Source: Desulfocapsa sulfexigens
GTDB taxonomy: Bacteria; Desulfobacterota; Desulfobulbia; Desulfobulbales; Desulfocapsaceae
Length of the DNA: 7,609 nt
Reading direction: 5' to 3'
NCBI GenBank assembly: GCA_015661935.1
Contig: DQVD01000186.1
Span: forward strand, 1-7,609
Translations under genes and position numbers: made by a program
In this document: positions 1 to 6,245 of the stretch, one piece after another
Layout of the letters: every line of letters begins with the position of its first letter
Numbering within the stretch: position 1 is the first letter of the stretch
Notes under the pieces: generated by a model
Told to the model about the DNA's origin: nothing
The model's database searches: none
What the model saw: only the letters and a program-made list of their open reading frames with translations

Positions 1-518
1 CAGAAGCCAGAATAGTTAGCAGCCTGCGGCTGAAATAACTACAGCCGGTTTTCATCTGGTATCCACTTCCGGGAATGATTCACACAGAAACTTTGTTTTT
101 CCGATACATAAATAACCAGCAGTACAAAGGCTATTGAAAATAGCACATGGAATGAATGAATGCAAGTTGTGCCTGTTCTAGAGAGCAACAGCCTGTAACT
201 TTAAAAAATGATTTCACACTACAGCCAATTACAGATAAGATAAAAAGAATATTCATATGTTTTTGATCCCCTCATCTACAACTACAACCTGTTTCTTTGT
301 CCAGTGAACTGTACTGTTTCCGGTTGAACCGGGCGTAGTCTGTTTCTTTACGGTATCTTTTTTTATTCATCCTTACAAGCAAAGCTTCCCGATAAAGTAG
401 GCGTTCACCAGCACCTCATTCTCGTCCGTTTGCGCCTGCTCACATATAACTGCATATGCTTCATAGCCCCAAACGGACGAATTTCCGAACCCTGTCGTAC
501 CTCCTCACTTTATCTTGT
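1..518. other. Region without a defensible gene; short minus-strand ORFs
   Basis: No plus-strand reading frame here looks coding. On the minus strand there are several short ORFs in different frames: ATG at 535 to TGA at 461 (24 aa, basic); a stop-to-stop frame from 504 to 373 (43 codons, no usable start); ATG at 370 to TGA at 272 (32 aa, very basic, ending in C-S-C-R); ATG at 256 to TAG at 131 (41 aa, hydrophobic start); and a frame ending at 39 that contains a hydrophobic stretch. A GAGGAGGT Shine-Dalgarno-like string (minus strand, 499-506) has no start codon at a useful distance. The frames follow one another like pieces of an eroded gene or gene cluster, but I recognise no family. It may equally be non-coding spacer. 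Confidence 0.4.
422..480. repeat. 11-bp perfect inverted repeat with nested 5-bp repeat
   Basis: TCGTCCGTTTG at 422-432 is the exact reverse complement of 470-480. Inside the 37-nt interval, CATAT (443-447) pairs with ATATG (454-458), so the whole segment could fold as a long hairpin with an internal loop. No T-tract follows on either strand, so it is not a rho-independent terminator. Role unknown: possibly a structured RNA, a regulatory fold, or a remnant of a mobile element. Confidence 0.5.
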
Positions 519-547
519 TTGACTTCAAAAAACATTGATGCTATATA
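519..547 (+). promoter_or_regulatory. Putative sigma70-type promoter for the SH3 gene
   Basis: TTGACT (519-524, 5/6 match to the -35 consensus) is followed after 17 bp by TATATA (542-547). A shifted TATAAA at 544-549 is a better -10 match but gives a 19-bp spacer. The transcript would have a leader of about 70 nt before the ATG at 626. Assigned by pattern only. Confidence 0.45.
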
Positions 548-625
548 AACGTTTGTTCAATATAAACCCGTTCAGCAATTTTTCAAAATACGCTGTAACC
601 GATATCTTAAATAATCAGGATTACT

Positions 626-1078
626 ATGAATTTCTCTGCAAACGCTCGTAAGATTATCATCCCCTTATTCGCCATGTTTCTTTTTCCTGCCCTATGTTTT
701 GCGCAAACCGTAACTGTAAAAAAAGATAATGTTAATGTACGGACCGGCCCGGGAACTGAATTCCCCGTTTCCATGGAATTGTTTAAAGGGTATCCCTTGA
801 AAGTTCACGAAAAAAAGGGGGATTGGTTTAGGATAAGTGATTTTGAAAATGACAAGGGCTGGATCTTTTCTACATTGGTAACTCCAGGATCCACAGTTAT
901 TGTAAACGGTAAAAAATCCATCAATATGCGTTCAAAACCAAACACAACTTCCTCAATCGTAGCCTCTGTTGATCGAGGTGTGGTGTTTACAAAGGTCGCC
1001 ACGAAGGGGAAATGGGTTAAAGTTAAGCATAGTCAGGGAACGGTTGGATGGATATACAGCCCTCTTCTTTGGCCATAG
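626..1078 (+). CDS. Secreted protein with two bacterial SH3 (SH3b) repeats
   Basis: A 150-residue exported protein. Residues 1-26 form a Sec signal peptide: R8-K9, then a hydrophobic core from about 10 to 23, with likely cleavage after C-F-A (A26/Q27). The mature part is two SH3b repeats, about 28-86 and 90-149. Each starts with a V-N-V-R or I-N-M-R strand (36-39; 99-102), followed by a G-P-G-T or K-P-N-T turn, and ends in a G-W-I motif (78-80; 141-143). SH3b repeats of this kind usually bind peptidoglycan or proteins in the periplasm, and no catalytic domain is attached, so the role is probably binding or scaffolding; no substrate can be named. CAGGA at 616-620 sits 5 nt before the ATG and supports this start. 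It is probably a single-gene transcript, with a promoter-like element at 519 and a terminator at 1111. Confidence 0.88.
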   Translation: MNFSANARKIIIPLFAMFLFPALCFAQTVTVKKDNVNVRTGPGTEFPVSMELFKGYPLKVHEKKGDWFRISDFENDKGWIFSTLVTPGSTVIVNGKKSINMRSKPNTTSSIVASVDRGVVFTKVATKGKWVKVKHSQGTVGWIYSPLLWP

Positions 1079-1108
1079 AAAAGGCATCGTACATACAACT
1101 TAATATGC

Positions 1109-4099
1109 TTAGGGCCGAGTAAGACATTTACTCGGCCCTTTTGTTTCTTTATTAATGGCAGTCTTAAGATCTACTGGTAAGCGAACAACCTTTCCGGCTT
1201 TATTACGAAACAGAAAAAAACCATGTTCCAGGCCATACAGCATCAGCTCTCTGGTAATGGCGACATCTTTTTTACAATATTGACAGATTTTCTCTATTTC
1301 ACCATTTCTATACCATTCCAGGGCTTGCAAACCATCTGCTGATTTTTTATACCCGAGTGTTGTTTGCGCTAGCCTGTCAAGACTTAAACGATACCCAAGT
1401 CTATGATGTACTATTTCAAGCAGATCAAGTATGGCAAGATTATTTAAGTTCTGTTTTGTATAAGCACTGAGAACACTGTTATCAAAATGACGATTATTAA
1501 AACCGATAACCAGATCAAGCTTAAAAAGATGTTCTACAAGCCTGTTTATTTCGTTCTCTAAATAGATTACGTACTCATCAAGCAATGAATCGTAAACGAC
1601 GGCCACGGAAATCCCCATTTTATATGCTTTATGCCAGCCCCCAACCTGCTGTACAGAATATTTTGTTTCAATATCAAAAACACCATAATGAGGTGGAAGA
1701 CATATACGATCTACGCCAGTCTCTCTTTCTTCTGCAATGTGTATATCCGGTCTTCGCTTCTCCTCCAATGTATTTTTTTTAAAACAATTTAGAGCAAAAC
1801 GATCATAACCGGGTTTTCGCAGCAGCTTAATCAGAACCAGACAAGCACCTTTGTCAATCGGACGATTTCCTGAACCACATTTTGGAGAATGTACACATGA
1901 GGGGCAGCCATTTTCACAGTCACATGATTCTATGGTTTGTTCAGTCTGTTTTAAAAGTTCTGTGATTTTAAGAAATGCTTCACTGCAGAGCCCGACACCT
2001 CCAGGGTGACCATCATAAATAAACACAGCGGCCCCTGTAATTTGATAATGAACAGGGCATGATATTCCACCAATGTCATTTCTATCACAAAGTATCAGCA
2101 ATGGAAACATTCCTATCATCGCATGTTCCAGGGCATGAAGGGCTCCCATAAAATGCAGCTGATTGTCTTCCATTTCATCCTGTGAAATTTTGGGAACTTC
2201 GAGCCATATCCCCACTGTTTCAAATCGCTGTTCAGGCAGATCCAGCGGAAAACTTGCGATCAGTTTATTGGTTCGAGTACTTCGTTTTTGGTACCCGCTT
2301 ATCTTTTCCCTTACCAATAAACGACCATGAGATATACCAAATCCGTCGAAGTTTTTTCGATCATACACCTCCAGTATTTCTGTATTCTTTTCACTGGTCG
2401 GACGTGTATAAAAGGTTCCATGAAATGAAGAAATAATGACTTCACCTCTTTCAATGTCACATTTCTCAACAAGCCAGGTCATTGCAGAATGAAGATACAC
2501 GGCACCGGGATGGCACTCCTTCAAGGCACGTACGGTATCAATATCACCAACTATTTCACCATTATCTTTTCTAATAATCTGCAGCTGTTTCCCTCCTCCA
2601 CGAAGGTTGACCTGGCGTTGAGGGAATTTACGGGTTGCAAACCACTCTTTTCCATCATATCCCTGCAGGAGGATTCCATCCCATGTCATCTTTTTCAGAA
2701 TTGTTTGAGTCTCCTGAGGCAATAGAATTACTTCTCTTTTTTCTATGGGACGTTCTGCAGCCGCACAGTGAAGATGTTGTTCCATAATTACCGGATTAAG
2801 CGGGTTTAAAATGGCAGATTCCATTTTACGGCCGAAAAATTTGTCAGGACTTTTCATAAAATACTGATCAAGTGCATCTTCTCCAGCCACAAGAATTACG
2901 GCTGATTCCTGCCCTCCACGCCCCACCCTTCCACCCCTCTGCCATGTAGCCATTACAGAGCCCGGATATCCGACAAGTATACAGATATCAAGATTCCCAA
3001 TATCAATGCCAAGCTCTAACGCTGAAGTGGAAATAACTCCAAGCAGCTCACCACTGCTAAGCTTTTCCTCAATTTTTCTTCTTTCTTCCGGTAAGAATCC
3101 TGATCTGTATGAGCTAAGTTTGTTGGCAAGACCTTTAAGTCTTGGTCTCGTCCACATGGTTATCAATTCGGTCATTTTTCGTGAACCTGTATACGTGATC
3201 GTCCTTAAACCTCGTTTCAATGCAGCTTCGAGTAACTGACCTGCAACGTGAGCAGGACTGTTCCAGGGATTCAGAAAAAGCATATTTCGTTTTGCTCCAG
3301 GTGCAAAACTTTCTGTTAAACAGGTAACAGGTTTGTTTATGAGCAACTGACCAAGGTTTTCAGGATTCCCAATGGTTGCTGACAACAGAATATAAACAGG
3401 GTCAACACCGTAAAATTCTAGAATTCGTTGTAATCTACGTAAAACCCAAGCCATATGTGAACCAAAAACACCTCTGTAGGTATGTACTTCATCAATTATT
3501 ATATATTTAAGTTTCTTAAAAAAATGGGCCCAGCTTGTGTGATAAGGAAGAAACGAAAGATGAAGCATATCAGGATTAGTGATTATTATTTCAGGAGGTG
3601 TATTCCGAATTTTTTTTCTTTGATAGGACGAGGTGTCACCATCATAAATCGCGACAATGGAGTTTAACTCAGCTTTTAAATTCAGTCTGAGTTTAGATTC
3701 AAATTGCTGAAGAATACGCATTTGATCCTGAGCCAGCGCCTTTAAAGGAAAAAGATACAGTGCATGTACGTCTGGATTTGAAAGAATACTGTTTAGAACA
3801 GGTAGATTATAAATCAGACTCTTTCCTGAGGATGTGGGTGTTGCTGCAAGAAGATTATTGCCCCTGCTTATGAGTTCAAAAGCTTGGGCCTGATGTTTAT
3901 AAAGCTTTTGAATTCCAAGTTCCTTCAAACAATCTATCAGGTCAGAATGTAACTGAATCGGGAATTTTTCATATTCTCCTTTTACGGACTCAAAAGTCCG
4001 ATGACAAACGACCTGCGGCCCATATTTATCGGAACTTTTCAAAGCCTTCAGATACTCAGAAACAGTACCCGACTTGTTGATTGACGCTGATTCACGCAT
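1109..4099 (-). CDS. MrfA/YprA-like DEAH helicase fused to a DEDDy exonuclease (MrfB-like)
   Basis: Predicted superfamily 2 helicase-nuclease for DNA repair in the cytoplasm, 996 aa numbered from the ATG at 4099. The helicase core has Walker A (T-P-T-S-S-G-K-S, 87-94), DEVH (203-206), SAT (240-242), motif V (S-A-L-E-L-G-I-D, 359-366) and motif VI (Q-R-G-G-R-V-G-R-G-G, 387-396). A DUF1998-type region carries clustered cysteines (C726, C728, C732, C735, C741), the metal-binding signature of MrfA. Residues about 800-980 form a DnaQ-like exonuclease: D809/E811 (F-D-I-E-T), D873 (H-F-D-N) and Y941-x3-D945, all four acidic residues present. In Bacillus subtilis MrfA and MrfB are separate proteins acting in mitomycin C damage repair; that role is inferred here. 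An in-frame TTG at 4183 would add 28 residues that lack helicase character; neither start has a clear Shine-Dalgarno. The last ~10 codons overlap the opposing terminator hairpin. Confidence 0.88.
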   Translation of the reverse strand: MRESASINKSGTVSEYLKALKSSDKYGPQVVCHRTFESVKGEYEKFPIQLHSDLIDCLKELGIQKLYKHQAQAFELISRGNNLLAATPTSSGKSLIYNLPVLNSILSNPDVHALYLFPLKALAQDQMRILQQFESKLRLNLKAELNSIVAIYDGDTSSYQRKKIRNTPPEIIITNPDMLHLSFLPYHTSWAHFFKKLKYIIIDEVHTYRGVFGSHMAWVLRRLQRILEFYGVDPVYILLSATIGNPENLGQLLINKPVTCLTESFAPGAKRNMLFLNPWNSPAHVAGQLLEAALKRGLRTITYTGSRKMTELITMWTRPRLKGLANKLSSYRSGFLPEERRKIEEKLSSGELLGVISTSALELGIDIGNLDICILVGYPGSVMATWQRGGRVGRGGQESAVILVAGEDALDQYFMKSPDKFFGRKMESAILNPLNPVIMEQHLHCAAAERPIEKREVILLPQETQTILKKMTWDGILLQGYDGKEWFATRKFPQRQVNLRGGGKQLQIIRKDNGEIVGDIDTVRALKECHPGAVYLHSAMTWLVEKCDIERGEVIISSFHGTFYTRPTSEKNTEILEVYDRKNFDGFGISHGRLLVREKISGYQKRSTRTNKLIASFPLDLPEQRFETVGIWLEVPKISQDEMEDNQLHFMGALHALEHAMIGMFPLLILCDRNDIGGISCPVHYQITGAAVFIYDGHPGGVGLCSEAFLKITELLKQTEQTIESCDCENGCPSCVHSPKCGSGNRPIDKGACLVLIKLLRKPGYDRFALNCFKKNTLEEKRRPDIHIAEERETGVDRICLPPHYGVFDIETKYSVQQVGGWHKAYKMGISVAVVYDSLLDEYVIYLENEINRLVEHLFKLDLVIGFNNRHFDNSVLSAYTKQNLNNLAILDLLEIVHHRLGYRLSLDRLAQTTLGYKKSADGLQALEWYRNGEIEKICQYCKKDVAITRELMLYGLEHGFFLFRNKAGKVVRLPVDLKTAINKETKGPSKCLTRP
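1111..1148 (+). terminator. Rho-independent terminator of the SH3 gene
   Basis: A perfect 12-bp stem pairs 1111-1122 (AGGGCCGAGTAA) with 1128-1139 around a 5-nt GACAT loop. A T-rich tail (1139-1148) follows on the plus strand. There is no T-tract on the minus-strand side, so it works for the plus-strand SH3 gene only. It lies within the last codons of the convergent helicase gene, whose stop codon (1109-1111) touches the stem. Confidence 0.9.
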
Positions 4100-4203
4100 T
4101 TTTCTGTGGGAGTGCTTGCATAAACAAGGTAGAGTGCCTATTTTTCGAAGATAAGCATTTAAAAAAAACACTTTAATACACAAAATATTTCAATCAAAAA
4201 ACA
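4100..4203. promoter_or_regulatory. Divergent intergenic region
   Basis: This 104-bp AT-rich spacer separates the start codons of the divergent helicase and prephenate dehydrogenase genes, so it should hold promoters for both. I see no convincing -35/-10 pair in either direction and no Shine-Dalgarno before either start. The A-rich run at 4161-4168 and AT-rich 4181-4200 are the only marked features. Confidence 0.5.
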
Positions 4204-5889
4204 ATGATCAGCATAGCAACACTTGGCCCTCAGGGATCGGATGGTTACAGAGCTGCGCTCCAGTACTCACCGGATGCCAAGCTTTTTCTTTATAACCATA
4301 TCCCGGACATAATCAACGCTTTTTTAAAAGATGATGTGGATATTGCCTTTGTCCCTATTTACAACACTCGTGAGGGCGAAATCAAAGAATACTTTCGTCT
4401 TCAGCAACTGTTGGTAAATGGCTATTGGGTTGACAACCTTGTTCTTCCCATACATCTTTCTTTTGGTTGTCTGAAACAGAATGGTGCTCCCGTATCTCCT
4501 GAAAAAATAATTGGCCGGGGTTCGGTTTTTAAACAATGCAATGATTACATTAGTGAACATTACCCCAATGCGACTCTGATGTCAGTCCCTGATATTGGCG
4601 CAGCCATGGACGACATAAAAGAAAACAATCGTTATGACTATGCAATTGTTGATTCCGAAGAACTTCTTCTCGAATATGGGTTTGAGATTAGAGACCGTGA
4701 AATTGCAGCACACAACCGTACACGATTTGCCATCCTTGGTGAAAACCTGAACGTCGCCACTGGCTATGATGCCTCCGCAGTTATAACCAAACCATTAAAA
4801 GATCGCGTAGGAATGCTCGTTGATATTCTGGGGGAATTTACCAGAAGAGGTATTAACATTCTTGATCTCCGCTCAGAGAATGACATCAAATCTCAAAAGC
4901 TTCAAATCTATCTTGAGATAGAAGGTCATATAGGCAATGAATTACTTCAGGAAGCCTTAAAAAGTGTTGAAAAAGATGTGATCCAGGAAGAAGACAGTCT
5001 CCGCCTTCTTGGTTCTTTCCCACGTGTTGATATGCGTGTTAAAAAGATACGTTCTTTTGGCTTTATAGGCACAGGAGAGATGAGTAAATGGTTTGCTGAA
5101 CGTCTTGAGAATGAGGGCTATGAGACTCTTCTTACTGGCAGATCAACGGTTGTGGGGCCTGAGGAAATGATAGGACAGGTTGATGTTGTTGTTATCTGCG
5201 TTCCCATATCAGTTACCGTTGAAACCATTAATCAATATGGGCCTTTGCTTAAAGATGGTCAGGCCTTGATTTTACTCGCCGGAGAATCTGAACTGACTCT
5301 GGAAGCCGCAACAAATGCCACCTCTCACGGCGTTGAACTTATGCTCGTTCACAATCTCTGGGGTCCACAGGCACAAACCATGAAGGATAAAAATGCCTCT
5401 GTTGTACGGACACCCCGCGCCGGATCTTTCTGTTCTGAATTTGAAGCGTTTTTATACAAACATGGGGCTGATATATCTCATGACAGTCCGACCAAGCATG
5501 ACTTACTTATGGGTGTTGGGCAAAAACTCCCAACCACCATTTCAACTGCGCTTGCCATGACTTTAAAACAACATTCCATTGCCTGTGCAGACATCGGTAC
5601 TCACTCAACATTAACATCCCTGTACGGCATTCTGGCCATGGCGCGAATCCATAACCAGAACCCACGAACCTATGCTGAAATTATGTCTACAGGTGGAGAC
5701 GGAAGGAAAATTGTACGCAGTTTTGCAGAAAACTTATTACAAGTTGTAAACATGGCTGAAGAGCAGAACATTTCCGGACTCTGTGAACTGATTGAAAACA
5801 GCAGATCTCACCTCAGCCCCGAATTTCTTGCTAAACATATGAAACAATCACAAGCGGTAGATTCAGTACTGACAAAATCAGGGAACTAA
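4204..5889 (+). CDS. Prephenate dehydratase-like/ACT/prephenate dehydrogenase fusion protein
   Basis: A 561-residue cytoplasmic enzyme of the phenylalanine/tyrosine branch. Residues 1-180 resemble prephenate dehydratase: L-G-P-Q-G near the start and the catalytic-type T-R-F at 173-175. Other family motifs are eroded: the P-I-E-N-S-x-x-G loop reads P-I-Y-N-T-R-E-G (51-58), and the S-H-P-Q region reads R-G-S-V-F-K-Q (105-111). An ACT domain follows (about 193-268) with G-M-L-V at 203-206, but R-S-E-N where phenylalanine-sensing ACT domains have E-S-R-P. Residues 283-545 are a prephenate dehydrogenase: Rossmann G-T-G-E-M-S (289-294), and H383 in H-N-L-W-G-P, matching the catalytic histidine of the TyrA H-P-M-F-G-P motif. 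The dehydrogenase step (prephenate to 4-hydroxyphenylpyruvate) is well supported; the dehydratase half could be active or only a sensor. No chorismate mutase domain is present. The ATG fits the family N-terminus although no Shine-Dalgarno precedes it. Confidence 0.88.
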   Translation: MISIATLGPQGSDGYRAALQYSPDAKLFLYNHIPDIINAFLKDDVDIAFVPIYNTREGEIKEYFRLQQLLVNGYWVDNLVLPIHLSFGCLKQNGAPVSPEKIIGRGSVFKQCNDYISEHYPNATLMSVPDIGAAMDDIKENNRYDYAIVDSEELLLEYGFEIRDREIAAHNRTRFAILGENLNVATGYDASAVITKPLKDRVGMLVDILGEFTRRGINILDLRSENDIKSQKLQIYLEIEGHIGNELLQEALKSVEKDVIQEEDSLRLLGSFPRVDMRVKKIRSFGFIGTGEMSKWFAERLENEGYETLLTGRSTVVGPEEMIGQVDVVVICVPISVTVETINQYGPLLKDGQALILLAGESELTLEAATNATSHGVELMLVHNLWGPQAQTMKDKNASVVRTPRAGSFCSEFEAFLYKHGADISHDSPTKHDLLMGVGQKLPTTISTALAMTLKQHSIACADIGTHSTLTSLYGILAMARIHNQNPRTYAEIMSTGGDGRKIVRSFAENLLQVVNMAEEQNISGLCELIENSRSHLSPEFLAKHMKQSQAVDSVLTKSGN

Positions 5890-5916
5890 TCCCTGCCAAA
5901 CTTGGCTAATAACCTT

Positions 5917-5945
5917 TTGACTTTAATTGAACTTAATAATTTAAT
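5917..5945 (+). promoter_or_regulatory. Putative sigma70-type promoter for the selenoprotein locus
   Basis: TTGACT (5917-5922) and TTTAAT (5940-5945) each match the consensus hexamers at 5/6 positions and are separated by 17 bp. Transcription would start near 5952, about 35 nt before the ATG at 5987. The near-palindrome ACTTA-AA-TAAGT (5961-5972) lies just downstream and could be an operator. No strong terminator closes the upstream gene, so read-through is also possible. Confidence 0.55.
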
Positions 5946-5986
5946 ATTTTCTTATTATAGACTTAAATAAGTAACGCACTAATTTC

Positions 5987-6211
5987 ATGGAACAAAAAGA
6001 CAACCAGAAAAATCTTTCTCTTGAAAAGCAGAAAAAGAGATCCAAAGGTAACACCATGTTAATTATTATCATGTCTTGCTGGCTGCTTTTTTACCTGTAT
6101 ATTGGTTCAAAAAGCGGAATTGGATGAGGACCAGGTCTCCTTCGGTCAGAAGGAAGTCAATGTGCAATGCCTGCCGCCTTTCAGGATAGTGAGAAACCTG
6201 CTGTAAAATAA
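5987..6211 (+). CDS. Candidate small membrane selenoprotein (in-frame TGA = Sec47)
   Basis: Read with the TGA at 6125-6127 as selenocysteine, this frame gives 74 residues. Residues 1-23 are lysine-rich and polar (cytoplasmic side by the positive-inside rule). Residues 24-40 are one hydrophobic segment (M-L-I-I-I-M-S-C-W-L-L-F-Y-L-Y-I-G). Then come S-K-S-G-I-G-U-G-P-G (41-50), a polar tail with C59, and a TAA stop. U47 and C59 could form a redox pair outside the membrane. A hairpin with a GGUCA loop, starting 17 nt after the TGA, supports recoding. The open frame after the TGA is only 27 codons, so openness alone is weak evidence. If TGA is a true stop, the product is a 46-aa membrane peptide (5987-6127). 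An alternative start at ATG 6056, with AAAGG 7 nt upstream, would give a 51-aa form starting at the hydrophobic segment; the ATG at 5987 has no clear Shine-Dalgarno. I recognise no named family. Confidence 0.62.
6128..6158 (+). promoter_or_regulatory. Putative bacterial SECIS element
   Basis: Immediately 3' of the in-frame TGA, TCCTTC (6138-6143) pairs perfectly with GAAGGA (6149-6154) around the 5-nt loop GGTCA (6144-6148). Below a C/A mismatch the stem continues through two wobbles and a G-C pair (6134-6136 with 6156-6158). The loop begins 17 nt after the TGA and opens with GGU. Bacterial SECIS elements bound by SelB have a short stem, a G in the first loop positions, and a similar spacing, as in E. 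coli fdhF, where the loop also has GGU. The element lies inside the coding region, as bacterial SECIS elements do. Confidence 0.62.
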
Positions 6212-6245
6212 TTTATCAGCGACTATTATATAGAGGAGTTATATC

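Noticed and set aside
21..33. CAGCC-TGC-GGCTG hairpin near the left edge
   Set aside because: Short stem without a T-tract on either strand; no role assignable.
320..332. Palindrome CCGGTT-G-AACCGG
   Set aside because: As RNA it leaves only a 4-bp stem; it could be a protein-binding site, but nothing nearby supports that.
131..370. A second selenoprotein: minus-strand ORF ending C-S-C-R at TGA (272-274) that stays open to 131
   Set aside because: The frame continues after the TGA, but the following sequence forms no stable hairpin with a G-led loop at SECIS distance, and the downstream part looks like an independent short ORF.
373..507. Selenocysteine reading of the TGA at 505-507 (minus strand) leading into the 43-codon open frame
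   Set aside because: There is no plausible start codon with a ribosome site upstream in that frame and no convincing SECIS hairpin after the TGA.
805..1002. Antisense ORF of 65 codons under the SH3 gene, and similar antisense ORFs under the helicase and dehydrogenase genes
   Set aside because: They mirror strong coding frames, lack ribosome sites and show no domain features.
5894..5906. GCCA-AACT-TGGC hairpin after the dehydrogenase fusion gene as a terminator
   Set aside because: Only 4-5 bp and not followed by a T-run.
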